This document shows positions 45,056 through 54,038 of a stretch of 64,000 nucleotides of DNA, piece by piece; the stretch's first letter is position 1, and each line of letters starts with the position of its first letter. Source of the stretch: G963664115 sp965216035 (lineage in GTDB: Bacteria; Acidobacteriota; Terriglobia; 20CM-2-55-15); the NCBI GenBank assembly GCA_965216035.1, contig CBDCFM010000014.1, forward strand, positions 186,001 to 250,000. Reading direction: 5' to 3'. Made by a program: the position numbers and the translations under genes. The notes beneath the pieces were generated by a model that saw only the letters and a list, made by a program, of their open reading frames with translations, was not told the origin of the DNA and made no database searches.

Positions 45056-46747
45056 GTGAACCAAATCCTGACCCGAATAGCCGGGGTCGCTCTGGCCTGC
45101 GCTCCCTTTCTGGTTTCGTGTAGCACCCCTCCACCACCTCAGCCAGACCCTGACCTCGTCGTATACAACGGTCACATCATTACGCTCGATTCCGACTCGT
45201 CTGTCGTCGAGGCCATTGCGGTACGTGAAGGCCGGATCCTCAGCACGGGAACGAACGAGGAGATCCTCACGCTCGTCAACGATCAAACCGAACGGATAGA
45301 TTTGGCCGGGCGCACGGCCGTCCCAGGGCTGGCCGACAACCACTTCCACAGTGCGGGCGGCGGGCCTGGCGTGGATCTGTCGCAAACGCGCACGATTCAG
45401 GAGGTGCTCGACGCCATCGCCAAGCGAGCGGATCAGACTGAAGACGGAGAGGTGATCGTTACCAATAGCGATTGGCACGAAGGTCAGCTCGTCGAGCAAC
45501 GGCTGCCGTATCGCGACGATCTGGACCGCGCAGTTAGAGATCACCCTGTGGTGGTCGTTCGCGGTGGACACGAGTATGTCTTGAACAGCGTGGCTCTGGC
45601 GCGATGGGGGATCGACCAGGCGAGCGTTGAGCCCGAAGGCGGAGCCCTCGGGCGGTATTCCGATGGGCGGCTGAACGGTGAGGTCATTGACCGCGCCAAG
45701 GATCTGGTTCTGCTGAGAATTCCCCAGCAGCCGGACTATGAAGCACGCATCCGGGCAATGGTCGAGGAACACCGAAAACTCAACGCTGCAGGTCTGACGA
45801 GCATTCGCTATGGAGGCGCATCCCCTGAACTTTACTCTGTGCTGGTCGACATGAAAGAGCGCGGGTTGTTGAACATCCGGACGAGTGTTCTCTTTCGGCT
45901 GGGGCCGTCGACCGACCTGTCCAATCTTGACCAAACCCTTCGGGAATGGGGCATTGGCCCTGAACAAGGAGATGAATGGGTACGTGTCGGCGGCGTCAAA
46001 TTGGGAGTCGATGGTGGTTTTGAGGCTGGGTGGATGCGAGAACCCTACGCCGAACCGTTCGGGCAGGATGGAACATTCAAAGGCCTCCAGACGTTTCCGA
46101 CCGAGTCTTATGTCTCGCTTGTCCGCGCTCTGAATCAACGGGGTTGGCGTGTTGCTACGCATGCGGTGGGCGACGCGGCGATCGACCTCGTCTTGGAGGG
46201 TTATGAATTGGCGAATGCGGACTCACCGCTTGCTGGAAAGCGGTGGACCATCGAACATGCATTCGTTCCGCAATCGGATCAACTGCCGCGGATGAAGCAA
46301 CTCGGACTCCACATTTCCGCGCAAGACCACCTCTATGTTGCTGCGCCAAGCGTTCGAAAATACTGGGGAGCGGCTCGGGCTGACAGCCTGACGCCGGTCC
46401 GCTACTATCTAGATGCGGGCCTGCCCGTCTCGCTGGGTACAGACGCCCCCGTGATCCCCTACTCCCCGATCACAGTGCTCTATCACTTCATTACGCGAGA
46501 TACCATAAGTGCGGGTGTGGTGGGTCCAGAGCAGAAACTACAACCGGAGGAAGCTCTGCGGCTTAGTTCCATCGGAAACGCTGAATTGAACTTCGAAGAA
46601 GACGTCAAGGGTTCGCTTGAGGCGGGCAAACTGGCCGATTTCGTGGTCTTATCCGAGGACATCCTGACGGTCCCTGAGGACCGGATCAAAGACATCGATG
46701 TGATGATGACTGTAGTCGGTGGGCGTGTCGTTTATCGTAACGATTAG
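45056..46747 (+). CDS. YtcJ-like amidohydrolase lipoprotein
   Basis: A protein of 563 residues with a lipoprotein signal ending PFLVSCSTP (Cys is the lipidation site). The amidohydrolase TIM barrel shows GLADNHFHSAGGG (HxH), a carboxylate/lysine-region strand RVGGVKLGVDGGFEAG, THAVGDAAID and WTIEHAF histidines, and SLGTDAPVIP (Asp). This is the amidohydrolase_3 / YtcJ group. The beginning VVYNGHIITLDSDSSVVEAI and the end GKLADFVVLSEDI form the small beta domain. It hydrolyses an unknown amide or ester at the cell surface. The GTG start at 45056 follows AACGAGG. Confidence 0.92.
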   Translation: MNQILTRIAGVALACAPFLVSCSTPPPPQPDPDLVVYNGHIITLDSDSSVVEAIAVREGRILSTGTNEEILTLVNDQTERIDLAGRTAVPGLADNHFHSAGGGPGVDLSQTRTIQEVLDAIAKRADQTEDGEVIVTNSDWHEGQLVEQRLPYRDDLDRAVRDHPVVVVRGGHEYVLNSVALARWGIDQASVEPEGGALGRYSDGRLNGEVIDRAKDLVLLRIPQQPDYEARIRAMVEEHRKLNAAGLTSIRYGGASPELYSVLVDMKERGLLNIRTSVLFRLGPSTDLSNLDQTLREWGIGPEQGDEWVRVGGVKLGVDGGFEAGWMREPYAEPFGQDGTFKGLQTFPTESYVSLVRALNQRGWRVATHAVGDAAIDLVLEGYELANADSPLAGKRWTIEHAFVPQSDQLPRMKQLGLHISAQDHLYVAAPSVRKYWGAARADSLTPVRYYLDAGLPVSLGTDAPVIPYSPITVLYHFITRDTISAGVVGPEQKLQPEEALRLSSIGNAELNFEEDVKGSLEAGKLADFVVLSEDILTVPEDRIKDIDVMMTVVGGRVVYRND

Positions 46748-46826
46748 ATAGCAGCATCGGTAGGGTGTGTCTGATCCACTCGCGATCTCATCTTGATCCT
46801 GACCTGTCACGAAAACATACCGTTAG

Positions 46827-47387
46827 TGGCGTGCGCGCGACACCAAACTCGGGCGTAAAGTAGCTATCAAGGCGCTACCGGAAGAGTTCGCCAAGGACGC
46901 AGTCCGCTTGGTACGGTTCGAACGTGCGGCCAAACTTCTCGCATCGCTGAACCATCCGAACATCGCTGCGATTCACGGGTTTGAGGAAGACAACAGTACG
47001 CACTTCCTTGTTCTCGAACGGGTCGAGGGAGACGCGTTAGCTGACCGATTGAAGCGCGGTGTCATCACTGTTGAAGACTCGCTGAAACTAGCCTTGCAGA
47101 TTGCCGAGGCTTTGGAGGCCGCGCATGAGAAGGGCGTCATTTGTCGAGACCTGAGGCTCGCGAACGTAAACGTCAATCCCAGGGCAAATGGGACCGACAT
47201 ATTCACGAATTCCTGTGGCGCGGAGGAGAGTTTCCAGAGCGAGATCCAGCTGGGCATGGTCGGCATCAACATCCCGATTCCGGTCCCAACAGCCTTTTAT
47301 CGTGGGGGCTGGAAGAACTCGCTTTTCGCAGATACCCACGATTACGGTTGGAGGCCATCAACTGCTACACCCACACGAAAGGAGTGA
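46827..47387 (+). pseudogene. Ser/Thr protein kinase relic (most of the N-lobe and catalytic loop)
   Basis: In the frame through 46836 the sequence reads RARDTKLGRKVAIKALPEEF, KDAVRLVRFERAAKLLASLN, HPNIAAIHGFEEDNSTHFLV, LERVEGDALADRLKRG, and AAHEKGVICRDLRLANVNVN. The VAIK lysine is kept, but HRDLKPAN has become CRDLRLAN and the glycine-rich loop is missing. After NVNVNP the homology ends. The gene is an old fragment; the later part of the frame to 47387 is not kinase-like. Confidence 0.75.
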
Positions 47388-47459
47388 TGACCCGCTGGCC
47401 AGACCCTGGCGCACCCGGTACCAATCTCAATGCGACCAGACTGGGCTGATACACTGAGA

Positions 47460-47981
47460 ATGGCCGCGTGTCGAGGGGGCAACATTACGTTCAAATGGAG
47501 CATGGCGGTGGGTCTCCTGACCCTCGGGGGGCTCCTGGTCAGGGCTATCCAGCTGGCAGGGCAGGCCGCGCAGAAGAGGATTGCTCTCGACGAGGTCCAG
47601 TGGCCCTTTGGCCGATCCTCGCTCGAAGGGACATCGTTCGCGACGGGGATCGAATGGGTCATCCTACACGGAGATCCTTCCAGACCCGGCCTGTACACTA
47701 CGCTTCTCCGGGTACCTCCCGATACGAGAATCGACGCGCACGCACACCCCGACGACCGCGTTGCCACGGTGGTGTCCGGAACGTGGTATTTCGGCTGCAG
47801 TGAAGAGTTCGGCGAATCCCTTCTCAAGGAGCTGCCGGCCGGCAGTGTTTACACCGAACCCCCCGGAGCTAACCACGTTGCGATGACCCGGGACGAAGGG
47901 GTGGTCGTCCAGGTGACCGGCATGGGTCCCACCGGCATGACGTACGTCGATCCGGACCTGGATCCCTCGGAGCGGGAATAG
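47460..47981 (+). CDS. Cupin-domain protein with an N-terminal membrane or signal segment
   Basis: About 173 residues. The N-terminus holds a hydrophobic stretch (MAVGLLTLGGLLVRAIQLAG), so the protein is exported or membrane-tethered. The cupin barrel covers residues ~55-165: RVPPDTRIDAHAHPDDRVAT gives the HxHx metal motif with a downstream acid, and PPGANHVAMTRDEG gives the second cupin histidine. The starts at 47430, 47460 and 47502 are all possible; none has a strong ribosome site. It likely binds a metal and acts on a small molecule, or it only senses one. Confidence 0.8.
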   Translation: MAACRGGNITFKWSMAVGLLTLGGLLVRAIQLAGQAAQKRIALDEVQWPFGRSSLEGTSFATGIEWVILHGDPSRPGLYTTLLRVPPDTRIDAHAHPDDRVATVVSGTWYFGCSEEFGESLLKELPAGSVYTEPPGANHVAMTRDEGVVVQVTGMGPTGMTYVDPDLDPSERE

Positions 47982-48076
47982 CGGATTACTCATATCGCCT
48001 TGACTTTCCGTCGGGGTTTCCCAAAGTATTAGCGTTATACTGTGCGGCCAAGGTCAACCGCTGCGGAGGCATCTCG

Positions 48077-48493
48077 ATGAGAACAATACTGATAGCGACA
48101 TTCCTCGGCGTGGTGTTTTTCGCGGCCAGCTCCTTGTCGGCCCACCACAACGCTTCGTCGAAGTACGATATGAACAAGCCGATCACCGTAACGGGGCAAG
48201 TCACGAAAGTGGAGTGGATGAATCCTCACATCTATTTCTACATCGACGTGACGGACGAAAGCGGCAACGTAATCAACTACGCGATTGAAAATGGCTCGGT
48301 CGCCGGCTTCTTCAGGCGCGGCGTGAGCCGGGACTCTCTGAAGAACGGAGACACGATTGTTGTTTCCGGCTTCCTGGCCCGCCTGCCCGGCCTCAGCCAT
48401 ATCAACGGCAGGAGTGTGACATTCAGCGACGGCAGACAGGTCTTTGTCGGTTCTAATGATGGGTTACCCGATGCCGCAGGCGGCCAACGCTAG
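48077..48493 (+). CDS. DUF6152 family secreted protein
   Basis: A protein of 138 residues with a signal peptide (MRTILIATFLGVVFFAASSL). The mature start HHNASSKYDMNKPITVTGQV, then KVEWMNPHIYFYIDV, LKNGDTIVVSGFLARL and GRSVTFSDGRQVF is the full DUF6152 pattern. A TGCGGAGG ribosome site precedes the ATG. It faces the gene at 48612 (convergent), whose product corresponds to the other half of the fused protein at 11014. The small OB-like beta domain may bind a ligand; the family has no known function. Confidence 0.88.
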   Translation: MRTILIATFLGVVFFAASSLSAHHNASSKYDMNKPITVTGQVTKVEWMNPHIYFYIDVTDESGNVINYAIENGSVAGFFRRGVSRDSLKNGDTIVVSGFLARLPGLSHINGRSVTFSDGRQVFVGSNDGLPDAAGGQR

Positions 48494-48611
48494 ATAATCA
48501 ATTGCGAATTCCCCTCCGGGTCCCGCATCGGCAGCCTCTTCACCGGAACGGATTGGACTGCTCCCGTCCGTTCATCGTCTAGGGCCGATTCCTCGGCCGA
48601 GGGAAAACAAA

Positions 48612-49406
48612 CTACGGTCTATTCGTCGGCTCGAACTGCGTGATGTTGCCGTTTTCGTCCATCATCTTGGGGCGCCCGATGCCCCCGATGATCGGCTGCA
48701 TGTGCTCCAAGTCCTTTTCGTTTTCACTGCACCAGTAAGGCAACAGCAGCTCATCTCTCCGGAGTTCAAAGCTACGCCCCACCGTGAACGGCTTCACGAA
48801 GAACACGGGATCCTCGACCGTCAGCGTCCAGCGGATCGTTGTCGGGCCGGTTTTCTGGAATCGTTCGACAAGATGAAGCTGGTCGCTGTGCTCAAAAGCA
48901 TGCGGATCGATCCAGACGCGTTCGTCCACCGCCACCGTGTCCACGACGAGCGTGTCGCCTTCCCACGTGCCAATCGAGTGGCCCATGAATTGTGGAATCT
49001 CATATGTCGCTTCCGGGTGTTCGCGTCCATCCGTGTAAATGATTCGATAGGTCCCCGAAAATTCCAAGGCGATCACGATGAGCCCGGCGCTCTGAACGAT
49101 GGCTATCGGTTGAGGCAGACCCCAGAGGCCCCGGATAGGACCTGGCGGCAGGCACTGGGCTCCGGGATCGCCGGGACCGATGTCGACGTTTCGGTACCTT
49201 TCGGCCCCGTACGGAGTGAGTATCAACTCTTCTCCGGGAAGCAGTTTCGACGTGAGATCTTCGCCGAACTGGAACCCGTTGGGAGGAAGCGACACATAGA
49301 TTCCGCTGAGATCAGGACGCGTGCCCGATTGCGCGACCAGAGGCTCGACCCAGAAGCTGACGAGCACCGCCGCTGCTGCAATCAGCGTCAGAATTCGTGT
49401 ATGCAT
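48612..49406 (-). CDS. Secreted protein of the WTDGR family (unknown function)
   Basis: About 264 residues. The start MHTRILTLIAAAAVLVSFWV gives a signal peptide and follows GGAGAG; a longer frame to 49478 starts within poor sequence. The body shows PDLSGIYVSLPPNGFQFGED, GQ-type strand QPIAIVQSAGLIVIALEFSG, RIIYTDGREHPE, GHSIGTWEGDTLVVDTVAVD, HSDQLHLVERFQ, LTVEDPVFFVKPF. The same motifs recur in the proteins at 11014 and 57939. The fold is probably a beta-rich lipocalin-like or barrel domain, but this is only an inference. It is secreted. Confidence 0.8.
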   Translation of the reverse strand: MHTRILTLIAAAAVLVSFWVEPLVAQSGTRPDLSGIYVSLPPNGFQFGEDLTSKLLPGEELILTPYGAERYRNVDIGPGDPGAQCLPPGPIRGLWGLPQPIAIVQSAGLIVIALEFSGTYRIIYTDGREHPEATYEIPQFMGHSIGTWEGDTLVVDTVAVDERVWIDPHAFEHSDQLHLVERFQKTGPTTIRWTLTVEDPVFFVKPFTVGRSFELRRDELLLPYWCSENEKDLEHMQPIIGGIGRPKMMDENGNITQFEPTNRP

Positions 49407-50204
49407 TCCAAACTCTCCACTTTGCCAGGCCTGCCGAAGGGCGAGCAACCAGGCAGAAGCCGGGCATTGACAGGTCATTCCGTTTCAGAGAACTGAAGCG
49501 TTCTCGGAACCAGTGTAGCTTCGCCCCGGACAATGTCAATTTCAAGTTCCCGTCGTGTCGGAAAATTAGTGACGCGAACGCCTTAGAGCTCTGAGCGAAT
49601 AGAGATGTTTGAGGAGTCGTTTCTTCGGCAGTGCCCTTTTCCACTCCGACTACAGGAGTCCCAGAAGTGGTCCGACAAGGATCAATCAAGCAGTCATCAG
49701 TGCGGTCCAGATGAGGCTTTCGTGTTGGCGTGCCGGCGAGTTCTCTCGTTTCTGGAATGCCCAGACTTTGGTAGACACTTTTGAGAGCTAAAATGAGCCA
49801 ACCTCAGACGCTGCTGGAACAGGCGTCCTAGTCTAAGCCTAATCATGTGAGCCTCACACTTTGCAAGTCGCTCTTTACTCTGCAGTCAGAGCACGCGTAG
49901 CGTCCGTCGCGCCAGCGGCTTCGTTCTTGTCGCCGATACAGACATGTGCTGTTTTGATTGACCCCGACTCCCACCTGTAGTCTCATTCACCCCATGAGTT
50001 CCGGTTCCAAACTTGGGCGCCACGAAGTCCTGAGCCTCCTCGTCAAGAGAGGCATGGTCTGTCCTGCACGGTAGTTCAACACGGCTACATCGCTGTTAGG
50101 GACCGCATTGAGACAGAGCTGCGATGGCGAAACTGTTGACCAAAACGCTAGGTCCTGAACGCCAAGCAGCCTAACAACTCACCACAGCCGCTAGAGCTCC
50201 TAAG
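49407..50204. other. Gene-poor stretch with one kinase stub
   Basis: About 800 bases with no intact gene. Only the kinase stub at 49994 is recognisable. The rest shows short frames without support. Such a long empty stretch next to a relic fits a decayed gene. Confidence 0.5.
49994..50074 (+). pseudogene. N-terminal stub of a Ser/Thr protein kinase
   Basis: From the ATG at 49994 the frame reads MSSGSKLGRHEVLSLLVKRG, then MVCPAR and a stop. Kinases of the TolB-sensor type read MxxGxKLGRYEVLxLLGKGGMGEVYRAR at this point. The GKGGMG loop has become VKRGMV. The remainder is missing. Confidence 0.6.
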
Positions 50205-50603
50205 ATGGCCATCAGAATCAAACGACTCGGTAGTGACCGAGAACTTGACGAGGGACTACGAATCGGAACAGTGCGACGACCACCGAGGGGAATGCGCAAG
50301 GCAGAATACTCGTCGAAGAACATCTATGATGTCTGGTTCCCAAACCTTTCTCCAAGCGAAGCACTGTTAAAGCAATTCTTCCCTATCAGTGACGAAAAAG
50401 GATGGCGAACATTCAAGCGACGGTTTCTCTGGGAAATGAAACAACCTGGACCTGCTCGGGATCTGGATATACTTGCCGCGCTGTCTCATCAGACGAACTT
50501 CTCTATCGGATGCTATTGCGAAAGCGAAACGCACTGTCATCGATCGATTCTCCGAGATCTTCTTGAGAAGGGAGGAGGGGACATCTATAGGTCGTCAGAG
50601 TAA
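50205..50603 (+). CDS. DUF488 family protein (YeaO-like)
   Basis: A small cytoplasmic protein of 132 residues. It contains RIKRLGSDRELDEGLRIGTV, YDVWFPNLSPSEALLKQFFP, GWRTFKRRFLWEMKQP and a C-terminal cysteine/histidine motif NFSIGCYCESETHCHRSILR. The order and length match DUF488 proteins, and the CYC...CHR motif is typical of the branch that keeps possible metal or redox cysteines. The function is unknown. It is the only intact gene in a decayed stretch; the ribosome site is weak. Confidence 0.82.
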   Translation: MAIRIKRLGSDRELDEGLRIGTVRRPPRGMRKAEYSSKNIYDVWFPNLSPSEALLKQFFPISDEKGWRTFKRRFLWEMKQPGPARDLDILAALSHQTNFSIGCYCESETHCHRSILRDLLEKGGGDIYRSSE

Positions 50604-51061
50604 TTCGGACAGAAGCGCTATCTTCCTGACGGACAGCGTTTCCTACACGATCATTGCGGCCACTTTTTCCATTGTTCGATGCTCCTCAAGGTCGTTCCGA
50701 TCCGAAAAATGTCTCTTAGTTTTTCAGGGAACTCTGTGCGAAATGCTCTGACGGGCTACTCCCTGAAGACCATTCTCAAAGTGCTCGGAAGTCCTGTTCT
50801 AGGACCGTGAAATTTTGAAATTGGGGCCGTTACACCTGACCAAATCACCCCCAAAATGCGGGGCTAATCCTGATCAGAGCTGAACATATCCACTGCAAGC
50901 GAGAATGATGTCGATACCCGAATCGAGGAAGGGCCACTGGAGATACTCGACCGATATGCGCTGATTCGGCGTATCGATGCCAGTACGGCCGGTTCGCTGA
51001 TCGAAGGACGAAGGGTGACGGCGAACCCGCCCACTTCCCGTGAGACGGCCGTCCGGGACCC
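50604..51061. other. Intergenic stretch, nothing recognised
   Basis: About 460 bases without a gene that I can support. The minus-strand frame over 50874-51440 is antisense-shifted sequence of the dehydrogenase gene and its downstream region. Confidence 0.5.
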
Positions 51062-52267
51062 TCAAGGGGCAGGCTCGATACGCAGGAGCGCACCTTCGTC
51101 CTCGTCCGTGAGCAAGTACAGAAATCCGTCGGGCCCTTCGCGCACTTCCCGGATGCGTTGCCTGAGCTCCCTCAACAGCGACTCGCGTCGCAGTTCCTCT
51201 GTCCTCTCGTTGAACACGATGCGCTGCAGGTGGCCCGTGCCCGGGATGCGGCCCTCGCGCATCGCGCCAACGAACACGTTGCCTCTCCAGGCCGGAAACT
51301 GGTCGCCGGTGTAGACGGCCATGCCGGCGACCGCGATGCTGGGCAGCCACACCACGAGCGGCGACTCTATTCCCTCGCGGGTCGGATGTTCGGAAATGCG
51401 CGGGCCTGAATAGTCGCGTCCGAAGCTCAGAAGCGGCCATCCGTAATCGCGTCCCGGCAAGATGATGTTGATCTCGTCGCCGCCGAGGGGGCCGTTTTCG
51501 TGTTGCCAGAGCATCCCGGTCTCGGGGTGGACGATGAGGCCCAGCGTATTGCGATGCCCCAGGGTGTAAATTTCCGGCCGATAGCCCGCGTGGCCCACGA
51601 AAGGGTTGTCTGCCGGTACGGAGCCATCGTCGTTGAGGCGCAGGATCTTGCCGCGCAAGCTCATGGAGTCTTGCGCGAGGTTCTCAATGTCGTCTTGGGA
51701 CCTGCCGCCGGTGGACATGTAGACCTTGCCATCTGGTCCGAAGACGACACGGCCGTTGAGACCCGAGTTGCCCTCGTGCGCCTCAGTGACGAGAAGGTCT
51801 CGGACATCGGCGAGCGCGTGGCCCTCGAGCCGGCCCCGCGCGAGCGCCGGAGCGCCCATGCCGCTTCCGACCGCTTTTGTGTAGGTGAGATAGACCAGGC
51901 GATTCTCGGCAAACTGGGGATGGAGGGCAACATCCATCAGACCTCCGTTGCCGTCGGTCCGGACCTGGGGCAATCCGGACACTGCCTGTGGGTCGAGCAC
52001 TCCGCCTCGAACGACGCGCAGGCGACCGTCCCGCTCTGTGATCAGCATGTCGCCACCGGGAAGGAACGCGATGGCCCATGGATGTGAGAGCCCCGTGGTC
52101 ACGACGCTGACGCGGATCTTGTGCTGCTCGGCCGTATCGAACACCCATGGTCCCGCACCCAACGGCGGTACCCCTACGCCGATAGGCGGTTGCTGCCGAG
52201 CGTGGCTGAGCGCAACAATGCCGAGCAGCAACGCCGCAGCCCACCCAATGGATCGTTTGATTCTCAT
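51062..52267 (-). CDS. PQQ-dependent sugar dehydrogenase (glucose/sorbosone dehydrogenase family, YliI-like)
   Basis: A secreted six-bladed propeller enzyme of 401 residues that oxidises aldose sugars in the periplasm with PQQ. The signal is IGWAAALLLGIVALSHARQQ. Key motifs are LSHPWAIAFLPGGDMLITER (the catalytic histidine region), GGLMDVALHPQFAENRLVYL, GKILRLNDDGSVPADNPFVG, EIYTLGHRNTLGLIVHP and WQHENGPLGGDEINIILPGR with DYGWPL. All are canonical for the family. A GAGG ribosome site is present. No PQQ biosynthesis genes lie in the window. Confidence 0.93.
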   Translation of the reverse strand: MRIKRSIGWAAALLLGIVALSHARQQPPIGVGVPPLGAGPWVFDTAEQHKIRVSVVTTGLSHPWAIAFLPGGDMLITERDGRLRVVRGGVLDPQAVSGLPQVRTDGNGGLMDVALHPQFAENRLVYLTYTKAVGSGMGAPALARGRLEGHALADVRDLLVTEAHEGNSGLNGRVVFGPDGKVYMSTGGRSQDDIENLAQDSMSLRGKILRLNDDGSVPADNPFVGHAGYRPEIYTLGHRNTLGLIVHPETGMLWQHENGPLGGDEINIILPGRDYGWPLLSFGRDYSGPRISEHPTREGIESPLVVWLPSIAVAGMAVYTGDQFPAWRGNVFVGAMREGRIPGTGHLQRIVFNERTEELRRESLLRELRQRIREVREGPDGFLYLLTDEDEGALLRIEPAP

Positions 52268-52923
52268 GCAAACCTCACACGTGAGCCGAACTGAAACTAG
52301 CCGGCCCTTCGCCCCGAACCGCCGCGAGCACTACGCGGCCCTCCGAAGCCCTACCCTGGCCCAGCCAGCCGCGCTGTGCGCGTCTTGGCCGATTCCGATA
52401 GTCGGGCAGAGTAGAAAGAAATCCGTTCAGGCCCTAGAACGGGCCAAACCGGATCGAAATCACCACCACATACTTTATCCGGTTGAAACCGAGAGGGCAT
52501 AAGAAAAACAATAGCCGCCCGTCGATCCGGATTCGGTCTGGCCGAAGAGCTGCGGCGCCTCGTGCCCGTAGAGGGTTTCTGAACTGGCTTGTCCGAACAC
52601 CTTTCACTAACCCCACAAGCCCTCTTTGAGTGAGCCTGAATCGGACTGCAGAACTTCCAGAAGAATGTAAAGTCGCCTTCACGGTATTGTGGATTTCGCT
52701 TTCCCTTACCTGACACTTTTCTTGCGAGTTAGAATCTAGCAAACTGACTTTATCGAAGCTGCGGCCCGCTCATTAAAAGGGCGGGTCGGATCAGGTCCGA
52801 TAATCGTTAACGGTTAGCCGATGTCCGCTTCTGGTCGAAACCTGCCGTTCTCTAGAGGAAACTGAGTGGCGTTAAAAGAAAAAAGAAGAAAATCGTGGAG
52901 CGGAACCAGAAGGAGAAAGCTCG
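52268..52923. other. Intergenic stretch, no supported gene
   Basis: About 655 bases. Frames on both strands (for example 52351-52742 minus) have no ribosome sites or family features. The stretch carries the promoters of the divergent dehydrogenase and MBL genes. Confidence 0.5.
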
Positions 52924-53985
52924 ATGTTCAGAAATGTACTAGCCACAACGGCCGTCGCCCTCACCATAGTCACCACCGCCTGGCAGTCAGGACTCGGGTC
53001 CCAGGGGCCGGGCGTGCCCACCGCCGAGGCGCTAGCAGCATCCGAGGAGGCTCAGCGCCACATCGCGGCGGCGATAGCGCTGGCCGGATCCGATCTGATC
53101 GATGAAGCGGAAGCACTCTGCTCCCCTGCGGGCCCCAGGCGGGCCGCACTAGTGAGGCAGGCATCGGGGCTGCCGCCGGTCGAGGACTATGTCCTGGAGC
53201 CGACGCGGGTATTCGAGAACCTGTATTACATCGGCTTCAACGACGTGGGCGCTTGGGCCATCGAAACGAGCGAGGGTCTGATCCTGATGGATACCCTCAA
53301 CTCCCCTGGCGAGGCGCGGGACGTGCTGGTGCCGGGCCTCGAGAAATTGGGCCTCGACCCGGCGCAGATCGAGTACATCGTCATCGGGCATGGTCACAAC
53401 GACCACGTGGGTGGGGCGTCCTATCTCCAGGAAACGTACGGGGCACGGATCCTGATCACTGGCCCGGATTGGGATCTCGCGCTCTCCGGCGGGCGGCCGG
53501 ATCGGCCACGGCCGGCGCGGGACATGGTCGTGACCGATGGCCAGCAACTGACCCTGGGAGATACGACCGTTACGCTGGCGCTCACCCCCGGCCATACGGC
53601 AGGCACACTGGCCATGCTCGTACCGGTCGAGCACCTCGGGCGCACTCACACGGCGGTGATCTTTAGCGGCACGCAGATGCCCGATCAGGAATCCCGCTCC
53701 ATCTTCGAGCACGTGTTCGACGACTTCGCCCGTCCGCTGAGGGCAGAGACCGCACTTGGCAGTCACCCTGGGGTCGCGGATTTGGATCAGGAGCATCTTG
53801 AACGCTGTCTGGAGGCCGGGGGGCCGTGTTGGACGCAAGCAATGAACACGCTGGAGCTGCAGGAGCAGCTTCGCCAGCGGTATCCGGTTGGACCGCACCC
53901 CTTACTTCTGGGCGAAGAACGATTCGACCGCTACATGTCCATCATGCTGGAGTGCGCCAGCGCGAAGCTCGCGGCGATGGAGTAG
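52924..53985 (+). CDS. Secreted MBL-fold hydrolase, subclass B3-like
   Basis: A protein of 353 residues with a weak signal (VLATTAVALTIVTTAWQSGL) and an AGAAGGAGAAAG ribosome site. The MBL domain starts near FENLYYIGFNDVGAWAIETS. The metal site is IGHGHNDHVGGASYL (HxHxDH), followed by LTPGHTAGTLAMLVP and IFSGTQMPDQ. The order and the GHTAGTL motif resemble subclass B3 metallo-beta-lactamase-like proteins, but many such proteins have other substrates. The N-terminal ~70 residues are an extra helical segment with two cysteines in the protein overall. It precedes an IS630 element. Confidence 0.85.
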   Translation: MFRNVLATTAVALTIVTTAWQSGLGSQGPGVPTAEALAASEEAQRHIAAAIALAGSDLIDEAEALCSPAGPRRAALVRQASGLPPVEDYVLEPTRVFENLYYIGFNDVGAWAIETSEGLILMDTLNSPGEARDVLVPGLEKLGLDPAQIEYIVIGHGHNDHVGGASYLQETYGARILITGPDWDLALSGGRPDRPRPARDMVVTDGQQLTLGDTTVTLALTPGHTAGTLAMLVPVEHLGRTHTAVIFSGTQMPDQESRSIFEHVFDDFARPLRAETALGSHPGVADLDQEHLERCLEAGGPCWTQAMNTLELQEQLRQRYPVGPHPLLLGEERFDRYMSIMLECASAKLAAME

Positions 53986-54038
53986 TGACCGCTCCTGGCC
54001 GTTAGCAGTCATTCACTCGACAATTGGATATGGCGCTA

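Noticed and set aside
48702..49496. 264-codon plus-strand frame
   Set aside because: It is antisense to the secreted WTDGR-family gene, which has a signal peptide and paralogs in the window.
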